A program made the position numbers and the translations under genes. The notes beneath the pieces are model-generated. The model had not been told where the DNA came from, did no database searches, and saw only the letters and a list, made by a program, of their open reading frames with translations. Of a stretch of 64,000 bases of DNA, positions 1 through 9,188 are shown in pieces; positions within the stretch are counted from its first letter, which is position 1; each line of letters starts with the position of its first letter. Source of the stretch: Pseudomonadota bacterium (GTDB lineage Bacteria > Myxococcota_A > UBA796 > GCA-2862545); assembly GCA_005776945.1 (NCBI GenBank), contig SXOB01000059.1, positions 1-64,000 of the forward strand, in the 5' to 3' direction.

Positions 1-2
1 GC

Positions 3-1295
3 GGCACCTTCGACGTGTCGATCCTCGAAGTTGGCGACGACGTGGTCGAGGTCAAAGCGACCAACGGCGACACCCACCTGGGGGGTGACGACGTCGACGA
101 CCTGCTCATCCGCTGGCTCATCGCGGAGTTCAAGAAGGACACTGGCATCGATTTGGCGAACCAGACCATCGTCGTGCAGCGCCTCAAGGACGCGGCGGAA
201 AAGGCGAAGATCGAGTTGTCGACGGCCCCGTCGACCGAGATCAACCTGCCGTTCCTGACGGCCGACGCCAGCGGCCCCAAGCACCTCGCCAAGAAGCTGA
301 CGCGCGCCGAATTCGAGCGCATGATCGAGCCGATCGTCGAGCGGACGTTGGAGCCGTGCCGCCGGGCGCTCAAGGACTCGGGCCTGTCGGCGGGGCAGAT
401 CAACGAGGTCCTGCTCGTTGGCGGCAGTACGCGCATCCCCCTCGTCCAGAAGCGGGTCAAGGAGCTGTTTGGCCGCGAGCCGAACCGCACCGTGAACCCC
501 GACGAGGTCGTTGCCGTCGGCGCCGCCGTGCAGGCCGGCGTGTTGTCTGGCGACGTGACGAGCATGTTGCTGCTCGACGTCACCCCGTTGTCGCTCGGGA
601 TCGAGACCTACGGCGGTGTGATGACCGTCCAGATCGCGCGCAACACGACGATTCCGCACAGCAAGCGGGAGACGTTCTCCACGGCCGCCGACAATCAGAC
701 GGCCGTCGACGTCTACGTCTTCCAAGGCGAGCGGAAGATGGCGCGCGACAACCGGCTGATCGGCAACTTCCGTCTCGACGGCATCGCGGCGAAGCCCCGC
801 GGCGTCCCGCAGATTGAAGTGGCCTTCGACATCGACGCCAACGGCATCCTCAGCGTGTCCGCGAAGGACAAGGACACGGGTCGCGAGCACAAGATCACGA
901 TCGAAGCCGGGACGGGCCTTTCGGAGAAGGAAATTGAGCGGATGGTCGACGAGGCCAAGCTCAACGAGGACGCCGACAAGGCGCGCCGCGAGGTGATCGA
1001 AGCCCGCAACACGCTCGACAACGGGATCTACCAGGTCGAGAAACTCGTCGCCGAGCACGGCGACAAGTTGCCGGGCCATGAAAAGGCCGCACTCGACGCC
1101 GCCATCGCGGACGCGCGGAAGGCGATGGACTCCGACGACCTCGACACGCTCAAGGGCGCCAACGAGCGACTCCAGGCCGCGAGCCACAAGGTGGCGGAGC
1201 ACGCGGTCGGTTCGGGCGGCGGCGCGCCTCCGCCCGGTCCGGCGGCCGGTGGCAAGAACGATGACGTGATCGACGCCGAATACGAAGACGCGTAG
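3..1295 (+). CDS. dnaK: Chaperone DnaK (Hsp70), 5'-truncated by the window edge
   Basis: The reading frame is already open at the window start, so the first ~190 residues of this ATP-dependent Hsp70 chaperone lie outside. What remains begins with the [15 protein letters not shown] segment of the ATPase domain, continues through [11 protein letters not shown] and [12 protein letters not shown], the linker/substrate-binding start ([14 protein letters not shown]) and the beta-sandwich ([16 protein letters not shown]). It ends in the helical lid with a Gly/Pro-rich tail and the acidic [11 protein letters not shown] end typical of bacterial DnaK. The protein folds nascent and stressed polypeptides in the cytoplasm with DnaJ and GrpE. 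dnaJ follows after 33 nt, the classic pairing. No frameshift or missing motif is seen in the visible part. Confidence 0.98.
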   Translation, partial: GTFDVSILEVGDDVVEVKATNGDTHLGGDDVDDLLIRWLIAEFKKDTGIDLANQTIVVQRLKDAAEKAKIELSTAPSTEINLPFLTADASGPKHLAKKLTRAEFERMIEPIVERTLEPCRRALKDSGLSAGQINEVLLVGGSTRIPLVQKRVKELFGREPNRTVNPDEVVAVGAAVQAGVLSGDVTSMLLLDVTPLSLGIETYGGVMTVQIARNTTIPHSKRETFSTAADNQTAVDVYVFQGERKMARDNRLIGNFRLDGIAAKPRGVPQIEVAFDIDANGILSVSAKDKDTGREHKITIEAGTGLSEKEIERMVDEAKLNEDADKARREVIEARNTLDNGIYQVEKLVAEHGDKLPGHEKAALDAAIADARKAMDSDDLDTLKGANERLQAASHKVAEHAVGSGGGAPPPGPAAGGKNDDVIDAEYEDA

Positions 1296-1328
1296 GGCGT
1301 CGGGGGCGCGGGCCCCAACGGAGGCGCC

Positions 1329-2435
1329 GTGGCGCGTGATTACTACGAGGTTCTTGACGTGCCGCGCGATGCAGACGCGGCCGCGATCAAGAAGGCCTAC
1401 AAGTCGGCGGCGCGCAAGCACCATCCCGACTTGAACCAGGGGAATCCGGCGGCCGAGGCGCTTTTCAAAGAGGCGTCGGAAGCCTACGACGTGTTGTCGA
1501 ACGACGACAAACGTCGCGTCTACGACCAGTACGGGCATGAAGGGCTGAAGGGGCGCGGCTTCGACCCCAACTTCACCGACATGTCCGACATCTTTTCCGC
1601 CTTTTCGGACTTGTTCGGCGGGGGGTTTGCCGAGGCGTTCGGGGGCGGTCGGGGACGGGGCCGAGGGTCGGACCTCGAGGTCCCCATCCAACTCACGTTT
1701 ATGGAGGCCGCCCACGGCGTCACGCGCACGCTGACGGTTCCGCGCCAGGCCCCGTGTGAGCCCTGTCGCTCGACGGGGCTCAAGCCGGGGGCCAAGCCGT
1801 CTACCTGTGGAACCTGTGCCGGGCAGGGCCAGGTCATCACCGCGCAGGGCTTTCTCCGTATGCGCACGGTGTGCCCGACGTGCCGTGGGGCTGGCCGTCA
1901 GGTCTCCAACGAAGACCGCTGCACCCACTGCCGCGGAGCAGGTCGCGTTCGCAGCTCGGCCGAAGTGGAGGTCCGCATTCCGGCGGGTTCCTACAGCGGG
2001 CTGCAGATCCGCCTCAATGGCAAAGGCGACGCCGGTGAGCCCAACGCGCCGGCCGGCGATCTGTACCTGACGCTGGACGTCGAAGAACACGCCGTGTTCA
2101 AGCGCGACGGATCCGACGTCTACGCCACCGTCGACGTGCCCTACCCGGTGATGTGCCTCGGGGGGTCCGTCGTGGCGCCTACGGTGCACGGCGACGAGAC
2201 GATTTCGGTCCGTCCGGGCACGCCGTCGGGCCACATCGTCACCCTGACGGGCAAGGGCATCGACGACGTCCGGCAGCGCGGCCGGCGGGGCAATGCGCTG
2301 GTGCGTCTCGTCGTTGGCGTTCCCACGAAGTTGGGCGACGAAGAAGAGGCGTTGATTCGCCAACTGGCGGTCCTCAAGAAGGAAGACGTCAGTGAAAAGG
2401 GCTTCTGGGCGGGTCTGTTCGACAAACTGATGTGA
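1329..2435 (+). CDS. dnaJ: Co-chaperone DnaJ (Hsp40)
   Basis: 368 residues, GTG start, directly downstream of dnaK. Residues 1-70 are a J domain with the HPD motif (KHHPDLNQ) that stimulates DnaK ATPase activity. A Gly/Phe/Arg-rich linker follows (about 95-115). The zinc-finger domain (about 143-207) carries four CxxCxGxG-type repeats: CEPCRSTG, CGTCAGQG, CPTCRGAG and CTHCRGAG. The first lacks the usual glycine at position 6. The C-terminal substrate-binding beta-domains are complete and contain AGDLYLTL and GKGIDDVRQRGRRGN. Length is normal for a type I DnaJ. The stop TGA lies 11 nt before the next gene's start, so moxR probably shares the transcript. Confidence 0.97.
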   Translation: MARDYYEVLDVPRDADAAAIKKAYKSAARKHHPDLNQGNPAAEALFKEASEAYDVLSNDDKRRVYDQYGHEGLKGRGFDPNFTDMSDIFSAFSDLFGGGFAEAFGGGRGRGRGSDLEVPIQLTFMEAAHGVTRTLTVPRQAPCEPCRSTGLKPGAKPSTCGTCAGQGQVITAQGFLRMRTVCPTCRGAGRQVSNEDRCTHCRGAGRVRSSAEVEVRIPAGSYSGLQIRLNGKGDAGEPNAPAGDLYLTLDVEEHAVFKRDGSDVYATVDVPYPVMCLGGSVVAPTVHGDETISVRPGTPSGHIVTLTGKGIDDVRQRGRRGNALVRLVVGVPTKLGDEEEALIRQLAVLKKEDVSEKGFWAGLFDKLM

Positions 2436-2446
2436 CGGGAGGTTCG

Positions 2447-3424
2447 ATGGAGGTCGAGGCGATCGAGGCGCGGGTCGCGGAGCTGGCGCCGGCCTTTGCG
2501 CGGGTCCGGACCGAAGTGGGACGGGTGCTCGTGGGCCAGCGTGCGCTCGTCGACCGCCTTCTGATCGGTCTGTTGTGCGATTCCCACATCCTCATCGAAG
2601 GGGTGCCGGGCCTCGCCAAGACGACGGCCGTCATGGCGCTTTCGCGTTGCCTCGGCCTCGCCGGAGGGCGCGTCCAGTTCACGCCCGACCTGCTGCCCGC
2701 CGACCTCATTGGAACGCAGATCTACCGGCCCGGAACCGGCGACTTCGTCACCCGCAAGGGGCCGGTCTTCACCCAGATTCTGTTGGCCGACGAAATCAAC
2801 CGCGCGCCGCCCAAAGTGCAGTCCGCGCTGCTGGAGGCGATGCAAGAGCGCCAGGTGACGATCGGGGAGACGACCCACGCGCTCGCTCGGCCGTTCCTGG
2901 TCCTGGCCACGCCGGATCCCATCGAGCAGGAGGGCCCCTACCCGCGGCCCGCAGCGCAACTCGACCGGTTCCTGCTCAAAGTCCGCGTGGGGTACCCCAC
3001 GGCCGAAGACGAGCTGAACATCGCTGTGCGGTCCGCAGAGCCGCGCCCCGACCTCGACGTCGTCATGGACGCCGACACGATCGCGAAGGCCGTCGCCGTC
3101 TGTCGCTCCATCCGCGTTTCGGACAGCCTCATGCGCTACGTCGTCGCGCTTGTTCGGGCGACGCGAGACCCGGGCACGGTCGCGCCGGAGTTGGCGAAGG
3201 CCGTCGCGGTGGGCGCGAGCCCACGCGCAAGCATCGCGTTGGCTGCAGCGGCGCGCGCGACCGCCTTCCTGGATGGCCGCGGCTACGCCCTGCCCGAGGA
3301 CGTCAAGGCCGTCGCTCCCGACGTGTTCCGTCACCGCATCCTTCCGTCCTACGAGGCCGAGGCCGACGGCATGGACGCCGAGCGCATCGCCGCCCGGCTC
3401 CTTGACCTCGTCGACATGCCCTGA
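2447..3424 (+). CDS. MoxR-family AAA+ ATPase (Bat cluster)
   Basis: 325 residues. The ATG at 2447 is chosen because GGGAGG lies 4 nt upstream; a GTG at 2432 would overlap dnaJ and has no ribosome site. The protein has the MoxR hallmarks: Walker A GVPGLAKTT, Walker B plus adjoining segment LADEINRAPPKVQSALLEAM, QERQVTIG, and the sensor region ATPDPIEQEGPYP. Known MoxR ATPases act as chaperones that assemble or activate partner proteins with von Willebrand A (VWA) domains. This gene heads a run of DUF58, membrane, VWA, VWA, TPR and BatD genes, which is the classical MoxR/Bat arrangement. The stop overlaps the start of the DUF58 gene (ATGA-type), indicating translational coupling. Confidence 0.95.
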   Translation: MEVEAIEARVAELAPAFARVRTEVGRVLVGQRALVDRLLIGLLCDSHILIEGVPGLAKTTAVMALSRCLGLAGGRVQFTPDLLPADLIGTQIYRPGTGDFVTRKGPVFTQILLADEINRAPPKVQSALLEAMQERQVTIGETTHALARPFLVLATPDPIEQEGPYPRPAAQLDRFLLKVRVGYPTAEDELNIAVRSAEPRPDLDVVMDADTIAKAVAVCRSIRVSDSLMRYVVALVRATRDPGTVAPELAKAVAVGASPRASIALAAAARATAFLDGRGYALPEDVKAVAPDVFRHRILPSYEAEADGMDAERIAARLLDLVDMP

Positions 3425-4284
3425 TGTGGACGCCGGAAGAACTCCGCGACCTGCGGCGCCTGCACATTGTGGCGGGCCGCCGCGTCGACAGCGCCTTTTC
3501 CGGCGATTGGCGCAGCGCCATGCGCGGCCAGGGCATGGAGTTCGACCAGGTCCGTCCCTACGTCGCGGGTGACGATGTCCGGCACATCGACTGGAACGTG
3601 ACGGCACGGGCCAACGAGCCTCACATCAAGGTGTACCGCGAGGAGCGGCAGGTCACCGTGCAGCTCGTCGTCGACGTCAGCGCGAGCACGGTCCCCGGTT
3701 CGGGCGGGCGCGACGGCCGCACGGATCGTCGGCTTCAGATCGCTCGCATTGCTGGCAGCCTGGCCTTTGCGGCGCTGCGCAACCGCGATCGACTTGGCCT
3801 GCTGACGTGGACAGACCGGGAGGAGACCTACCTGCCGCCGGGTGCGTCCCGGAGCCATGGCTGGGCGGTCCTGCAGGCCACCTACGCGGCGGCGACGCAG
3901 GGGCGGCGGACGGACCTGGCCTCGGCCTTCGCGGCGGTGGCGAAGCGCCAACGTCGTCGTGCCGTCGTCGCCGTCGTCAGCGACTTCTTCGACGACGCGC
4001 CGTGGGACCGGGACCTTACCAACCTCGCCCGGCGGCACACGGTCCACGCCATTCTCGTCCACGACCCGCTCGATGACGCGCCGCGGCTGGGCCTCGTCGA
4101 CGTGTTGGACCCTGAAACCGGCGCCCAGATGCTCGTGGACACCGCGGCCTGGTCGGCGCGTCGTTCGGTCAAGGCGCGGCTGGAACGCATCCGGCGGACG
4201 GGAGCGCGCGCCGTGGCGCTGTCGACCACCGACGACGCCATCGCGGTGTTGCAGCGCTGGTTCCGCGAGCAGGTGCGCGCGTGA
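3424..4284 (+). CDS. DUF58 (VWA-like) protein of the Bat cluster
   Basis: 286 residues. It has the DUF58 signature: FDQVRPYVAGDDVRHIDWN near residue 40, then a conserved TARANEPHIKVYREER stretch and a VWA-like core (QLVVDVSAS as a MIDAS-like strand; VVAVVSDFFDD later). DUF58 proteins are regular partners of MoxR ATPases; their biochemistry is mostly undefined. No signal peptide or membrane segment is evident, so it is probably cytoplasmic. The start ATG overlaps the moxR stop and its own stop overlaps the next start (GTGATG at 4281). It belongs to one cotranscribed unit. Confidence 0.93.
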   Translation: MWTPEELRDLRRLHIVAGRRVDSAFSGDWRSAMRGQGMEFDQVRPYVAGDDVRHIDWNVTARANEPHIKVYREERQVTVQLVVDVSASTVPGSGGRDGRTDRRLQIARIAGSLAFAALRNRDRLGLLTWTDREETYLPPGASRSHGWAVLQATYAAATQGRRTDLASAFAAVAKRQRRRAVVAVVSDFFDDAPWDRDLTNLARRHTVHAILVHDPLDDAPRLGLVDVLDPETGAQMLVDTAAWSARRSVKARLERIRRTGARAVALSTTDDAIAVLQRWFREQVRA

Positions 4285-5102
4285 TGTTGCTGCTCGCGGC
4301 GATGGCGCTCGCTGCGGAAGGCACCGTGCGGGTGGCCCTCGAGGGGCCAGTCCAGAATGGCGTCCTCGTCGTTTCCGTCGAAGGTCCGCCCGGAGCTGTG
4401 GGGCCGGTGCCCACACCGGTCGTGCCGGGTCTGACGCTCACGCCACTGTCCGACGTCGAGGTGGAGGCCGTCGGCGACTGGCAAGTTTCGCGCCAGCGCT
4501 ACCGTTTCGAGGGAGAACCCGGCATGGTCGAGGTGCCTGCGCTCGTCACCGCCGGCGCCGCCCCGTCCGAGCCCCTCTGGATCGACCTGAACGTCGAGCC
4601 GCCCCGTCCCCGTCCTCCGGATGACCTTGCGGAACCGTGGCTGGAAGGAACCGTTTGGCCCTGGCTGGTTGGGCTGCTCATCGCGGCCGTAGGCCTCGTT
4701 GCTGCCGGGGCGCGATGGGCGATGCGTCCCCCGCCCGCCCTCGTCGTCGACCTGGCCGACGAGTCTCCCGACGTCGTCGCCCTTCGGGCGTGGGCCGCGC
4801 TGCGGGCCGACGACCGCCTCGACCCCAATGCGCTGGCCATGGCCTTGTCGCGGCTCTTCCGGACCTACTTGGAGGCCGCTCAGGGCTTTCCGGCGGCGTC
4901 GTGGACAACGACGCAGACGCTTGAGCACCTCGCCACCCTGAGCCAGCTGCCGGAGGGGAACGTGCCGCGCGCGCGCCGCCTGCTGCGCGCGACCGACCGC
5001 GTGAAGTACGCGGATGCTCGCGCGACGGAGGAGCTCTTCCGTTCTTTGGACGCCGACCTGCGCGACTACCTCGCCGCCACGCGTCCGCGAGGACGCAGTT
5101 GA
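4281..5102 (+). CDS. DUF4381-like membrane protein of the Bat cluster
   Basis: About 272 residues. The start is GTG 4281 or, more simply, ATG 4284, overlapping the DUF58 stop. A short signal-like N-terminus (MLLLAAMALAAEG) is followed by a periplasmic beta-rich domain (20-115), a single membrane helix (about 122-145, VWPWLVGLLIAAVGLV) and a cytoplasmic helical tail. The helix and tail resemble DUF4381, and the front domain recalls one BatD-like Ig module. In MoxR clusters such proteins sit between DUF58 and the VWA proteins, exactly as here. The family assignment is by pattern and gene order, so the function is inferred to be part of the membrane Bat complex. Confidence 0.75.
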   Translation: MMLLLAAMALAAEGTVRVALEGPVQNGVLVVSVEGPPGAVGPVPTPVVPGLTLTPLSDVEVEAVGDWQVSRQRYRFEGEPGMVEVPALVTAGAAPSEPLWIDLNVEPPRPRPPDDLAEPWLEGTVWPWLVGLLIAAVGLVAAGARWAMRPPPALVVDLADESPDVVALRAWAALRADDRLDPNALAMALSRLFRTYLEAAQGFPAASWTTTQTLEHLATLSQLPEGNVPRARRLLRATDRVKYADARATEELFRSLDADLRDYLAATRPRGRS

Positions 5103-6076
5103 TCGCCGGTTTTGAATGGGCGACCCCCTGGGCGGCGGTGCTGCTGCTCGCTGTCGCCGCGGTTCCTTTGGCGGAACGCTGGACGGGCCGGTACCGCCTC
5201 GTGATTCCGGCCCTCGATCAAGTGACGACGCGGCCCACCGTCCGCGGCATTGCGGCCCGCTTCATCCCGCCGCTGCTCCAAATGGCGTCGCTCACTCTCT
5301 TCGTGGCGGCGTTGGCCCGTCCTCAACTCGTTCGGACCGACGTCGTCCAAGAGAGCCCCGGCCTCGACATCCTGCTCGTGCTGGACACGAGCGGATCGAT
5401 GGAGGAGGCCGATTTCATGACCGGCCTGACTCCGACCACGCGGTTGGACGCCGCCAAGGCGGTCATCACGCAGTTCGTCAACGACCGGTCCTTGGACCGG
5501 ATCGGCATCGTCGCCTTCGGCCAAGAGGCGTTCACGTTCGTCCCGCTGACCCTCGACCACGACACGTTGGTCGACTCGTTGGGGGACCTCACCATCGGTG
5601 TCGCCGGGGGTCGGGGTACGGCCATCGGCAGCGGTCTGGCCGTCGCGGCGAAGCGGATGAAGGAACTCGAGGCCCCCGCCAGAGTCGTCGTCCTGCTCAC
5701 CGACGGGGAAAACACGGCCGGCAACATCGACCCGCTGGTCGCCGCCGACGCCGCGGGCGCGCTTGGCATCAAGGTCTACACGGTGGGCGTCGGCGGGCGC
5801 CCGTCGGGCCTGTTCGGACTCCTGCGCGCCGACGGCGTCGACGTGGAGATGCTGACCGCCATCGCCGATCGAACGGGCGGGCGGTTCTTTCGCGCCGACG
5901 ACACAGCCGCACTGCGCCAAATCTACGAGACGATCAGCGAACTGGAGCCGACGCCCGCGAAAGTGCGGCGGCTCGTGGACCAACAAGAGCTGTTCCGCTG
6001 GTTCCTCCTTCCCGGCTTGGTGGCGTGGTTCCTCGGCGTCCTGTTGTCGTCCACCTGGCTCCGGAGGTTGCCGTGA
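5099..6076 (+). CDS. batA: BatA-like VWA membrane protein
   Basis: 325 residues, TTG start at 5099 overlapping the previous stop. An N-terminal membrane region and a second helix around residues 55-75 (SLTLFVAALARP) precede a von Willebrand A domain with a full MIDAS (DTSGSMEE, later LTDGEN). A C-terminal membrane helix (FLLPGLVAWFLGVLLSS) follows. This TM-VWA-TM layout is that of BatA/BatB, the proposed aerotolerance or envelope-stress proteins partnered with MoxR ATPases. The gene is coupled to batB by a GTGA overlap at 6073-6076. Confidence 0.92.
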   Translation: MIAGFEWATPWAAVLLLAVAAVPLAERWTGRYRLVIPALDQVTTRPTVRGIAARFIPPLLQMASLTLFVAALARPQLVRTDVVQESPGLDILLVLDTSGSMEEADFMTGLTPTTRLDAAKAVITQFVNDRSLDRIGIVAFGQEAFTFVPLTLDHDTLVDSLGDLTIGVAGGRGTAIGSGLAVAAKRMKELEAPARVVVLLTDGENTAGNIDPLVAADAAGALGIKVYTVGVGGRPSGLFGLLRADGVDVEMLTAIADRTGGRFFRADDTAALRQIYETISELEPTPAKVRRLVDQQELFRWFLLPGLVAWFLGVLLSSTWLRRLP

Positions 6077-7095
6077 ACTTCGCGACGCCCTGGGCCCTGA
6101 TGCTCGGCCTCGCCGTGTTCGCGGCCGCCTGGCTGACCCGGTGGTCGGCGGCGCGCGGTGCGGCGGGCCTCGTCGCGGCGCTCGGGGAATGGGGACGCCT
6201 GCCCGATGCGGTCGCGCGGCGCCGCCGTCAGCGGGATGGGATGATGGCCGCCGGCCTCGCGCTGTTGGTTGTGGCCGCCGCAGAGCCTCGCTTCGGGCGG
6301 GAGATGCAAACGCTGCGTGCCACGGGCTCCGACCTCGTCGTCGTCCTCGATTTGTCGCGCTCGATGGACGCGACCGACGTGTCGCCGTCGCGCCTTCAGC
6401 GCGCCAAGCGTGAACTCGCCGACCTGTTCGCGGTGCTCCAAGGCGACCGCGTCGGACTCGTCGTCTTTGCGGGCGGCGCCTTCCCCCACGTCCCGCTGAC
6501 GCTGGACACTCTCATGGTCGAGCGAGTCATCGACGAGGTCGACACGTCTACCTTCGGCGCCCAGGGTTCGTCGATGGCCGACGGCCTTCGTGCAGCCATC
6601 AAGCTGCTCACGCGCTCTCCGACGCCCACGGGCAAGGCCATCGTCCTGTTGTCCGACGGCGAAGACCACGAACCCGAGTTGGCTTTGGCGGCGGCCGAGG
6701 AGGCGGCTGCGCTCGAAATCCCGATATTTTCACTACTCGTCGGCGAAGGGACGAGCGAGATTCCGGACGCGCGAGGGCCGTTGCGGGACGCGGGCGGCCA
6801 GGTCGTCCAAACGACGCCCAACCCCGACCTCCTGCGGGACCTCGCCCGGGCCACCGGGGGAGCGTACGTCGCAAGCGTACCCGGGGCTGACGACGTGGAG
6901 CGCCTATACGGGGAGCTTCGCGGCGCGGTGGAGGCCGTCGAACGCGAGGTGACCGAGCGCGAGGTGTGGCGGTCGGCCTTCCAGCTTCCGCTCGGTTTGG
7001 GGCTGTTTCTCCTGTGGTTGGCGTCGGTGTGGGGCGACGGCGTCAGGGCTCGCGCGGGCGGACGCGGCTCGGCGGTGGTCGGGAGCACCCGATAG
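6073..7095 (+). CDS. batB: BatB-like VWA membrane protein
   Basis: 340 residues from a GTG at 6073 that overlaps the batA stop. The N-terminus is a membrane segment (WALMLGLAVFAAAWL) and a second helix lies near residue 60 (AAGLALLVVAAAEP). The VWA domain has MIDAS residues DLSRSMDATDVSPSR and LLSDGEDHE, and a C-terminal helix (LPLGLGLFLLWLASVW) closes the protein. BatB normally precedes the TPR protein BatC in the same operon. Here about 2.1 kb of unrelated sequence follows before the TPR gene at 9189, so this gene is now the last of the front half of a split operon. Confidence 0.92.
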   Translation: MNFATPWALMLGLAVFAAAWLTRWSAARGAAGLVAALGEWGRLPDAVARRRRQRDGMMAAGLALLVVAAAEPRFGREMQTLRATGSDLVVVLDLSRSMDATDVSPSRLQRAKRELADLFAVLQGDRVGLVVFAGGAFPHVPLTLDTLMVERVIDEVDTSTFGAQGSSMADGLRAAIKLLTRSPTPTGKAIVLLSDGEDHEPELALAAAEEAAALEIPIFSLLVGEGTSEIPDARGPLRDAGGQVVQTTPNPDLLRDLARATGGAYVASVPGADDVERLYGELRGAVEAVEREVTEREVWRSAFQLPLGLGLFLLWLASVWGDGVRARAGGRGSAVVGSTR

Positions 7096-7134
7096 CTGCA
7101 ATTCGACATGAGTTTGTGGCGGCGCGTTGCAGCT
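7094..7134 (+). repeat. 8-bp inverted repeat at the batB/insert junction
   Basis: AGCTGCAA (7094-7101) and its exact reverse complement TTGCAGCT (7127-7134) flank a 25-nt spacer, beginning within the batB stop codon. It could be a weak terminator stem, though no T-tract follows, or a mark of the insertion point. No matching copy was seen at the far side near 9060-9190. Confidence 0.4.
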
Positions 7135-7271
7135 GGAACGCCAGCGGGCCCAGTCGACGGAGACGGCGGTGGGGCCCACTTGACAGAAGCGCGACACTGA
7201 ACGTGTCCAAGAGTTCGGTCCTTTCGGGGTCGGCGATGGCGGGCCTTGGGGCGCCTTGGCAGTGACGTCGG

Positions 7272-7586
7272 ATGTTAGCGCAGGGACAACTTCGCCTGGG
7301 TCGGTGGCGGTGGAGGGGTGATGCCGGTCCGAATCCCGCTCCGATTGATGCGCTCGACGCGGTGGTTGGCCGCGGCATTCATGGCGATGCGGGGCTCGTC
7401 ACGATGACGGGGCCGCTGCACTTCGAGGAAAACGTTGCTGCGAGCAACGGCGTCGGGGTGTACGTTTATCCAACGAGTCCGGCCAGCAGTATTTGCCCGG
7501 CGTCTCCGGCCAACCGCGATCTCGACAGCGCGCTCCGCAACGGCGCGCCGGACGCCGGTGCGTTCGAATTCTGGGCTGGCCAGTGA
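7272..7586 (+). pseudogene. C-terminal remnant of a beta-helix (PMP-like) surface protein
   Basis: The last ~65 codons of this frame look like the end of a right-handed beta-helix/polymorphic-membrane-protein type repeat protein: HFEENVAASNGVGVYVYPTS, then CPASPANRDLDSALRNGAPDAGAFEFW and stop. The NGAPDAGAFE ending is typical of proteins that close on a 'D.GAFE' motif. Nothing upstream (7096-7390) continues the expected repeats in any frame I could read, so the gene has lost its 5' part. Its stop overlaps the start of the next, FG-GAP, frame (GTGATG at 7583-7588), suggesting the two once formed a coupled pair. Base use here is less GC-biased than in the bat genes. I regard it as a fragment, not a functional gene. 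Confidence 0.6.
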
Positions 7587-9055
7587 TGGTCGGCGGCTTT
7601 CTGCTCGCGTGCGTGACGGACGCCGAGACGGGCCGGGTGCCCGATCCTTGGATGACGTCCGCCGACGGGACCAGCGAGGACACCGGGACGGCCTTCGAGC
7701 CTCCTGCGTGTCCGCCAACGGTGAGCAACTCCGGTTGGACGATGGACTTCAACGTCCCTTATGGAGCAAGTCATACGATCTTCAACGACCTTGGTGGCAG
7801 CGTTTTCACGACCCCCCAGCTAACGTATTTGGAGTGGGGCGACCTCAACGGAGATGGCGAACTGGACATCGTGATCAATGAAGAGGGCCCTCAGCGAATA
7901 CACTATGGCCCGCTCAAACCCGGTGTTCTTCCCCAGACGTCCGCCCATGACGGGGTGACGAATTTCGGTTTCTTTGAGGGATATGGCGGTGTCGGTGACG
8001 TCGATGGGAACGGCGTCGACGACCTGTTGTTGCAGTCCGCGGAGACGGACGTTTTCACCCTCATCCCGGGTCCTGTATCCGGATGGGTATGTGCCGAGGC
8101 CGTCGCCGGGACGCTTCAGGGCCATGATGGGGCCGACAACGGCGTACTGGCAGACCTGGATGCCGATGGACTGCAGGATTGGCTTCTCTTGAAACACACC
8201 AACGTTGCCTCCCCTGCCGAGTACCTTGGGTTCGCCTTTCCCGGCGCAGGCCAGGAGGCCAGGGAGCTGTTGACCTTCGAATATGTGTGTCCTGGGGTCC
8301 ATTATTCGGTCGAAACGGATGGGAGCGATCCGTTTGCGGACTTGAATGCCGACGGCGTGCTGGACTTGGTGTTTCTTGTTGACGCGGAGGTTTGGGACGC
8401 GCCTCGCGAAGAGTTGGTTGTCTGGGATCAACCATGGATCACGCCGGGACCGCTCGTAGGCTATGTGGCCTCGCAGGACGTGGGATAAAACGCGTGGGCC
8501 GATCCGTCCGATGACCTCGGTCTGGGAAGCTATGCCTCCGACGCCTTGGTAGCCGGGGATGTAGACGGAGACGGGCATGAAGACGTATTGGTCGGGCAAC
8601 CGATTGTTCCGCTCGAAGACGCTGGCTTTTCCGTTGCTCTGGGCCCGATCGGTCCGCTCGGCGTGGCGCCGTGTGGTCGCGTGCGCGGCGTGACCAGTCA
8701 GTCCACCGAGGGACTTGGGGACCTCGATGGGGACGGCTTTGGCGACTTCGTCGTGTTGCGGGAGGATTCCTACGGCGACCTCCGGTGGGGGATCCTGCTC
8801 GGGCCCGTCACTGGTACCCTCGATGCCATGTCGATGCCGTTTTACGAGTTGACTGGCTACGCCATGGGGGACCTGCCGACGGATAATATCTGGGCCCATC
8901 GGGCGGGGGACTTCGATCACGACGGTACGGGCGATGTCGTCCTGACGCGCAACTCGGTCCTTCCGTCGGAGCACCTTCCCTACGAGCAGGCCTTTCCCGA
9001 CACGACCATCGGCCTGATCTCCATCGTTTCGGGCTCCGACCTCCCAGGCTTCTGA
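7583..9055 (+). pseudogene. FG-GAP/VCBS-repeat lipoprotein interrupted by an in-frame TAA
   Basis: A GTG/ATG start at 7583/7586 gives a lipoprotein signal (VGGFLLAC lipobox). FG-GAP-type calcium-binding repeats follow: DLNGDGELDIVI, DVDGNGVDDLLL, DLDADGLQDWLLL and DLNADGVLDLVFL. At 8486-8488 a TAA interrupts the frame after SQDVG. Reading on in the same frame gives NAWADPSDDLGLGSY and three more repeats (DVDGDGHEDVLVG, DLDGDGFGDFVVL, DFDHDGTGDVVL) to a TGA at 9053-9055. The frame is continuous for about 490 codons with four repeats before and three after the stop, so this is one beta-propeller gene with a nonsense change or a sequencing error. If real, a ~300-residue truncated lipoprotein could still be made. 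Intact homologues would be outer-surface adhesin-like proteins. Confidence 0.8.
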
Positions 9056-9188
9056 GGCGCCCGTCGCGGCGGCCCGCGCGTAGGCGGCGCGGTAGCGGGC
9101 GGCCGCAACCTTGAATTTGGCCGACGCCTGCGGCTCCGCAGCCCCGTGGGGTGACGACGCTGGTCCGGGTGCGTAGGAGGGGCCGGGT
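9056..9188 (+). other. Intergenic leader before the batC-like gene
   Basis: 133 nt with no gene. It holds a short perfect hairpin, CTGCGG/CCGCAG (9128-9141), with no T-tract, and a good ribosome site AGGAGG (9175-9180) 8 nt before the GTG at 9189. Any promoter for the downstream half of the split Bat operon should lie here or inside the insert; none is recognisable by eye. Confidence 0.5.
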
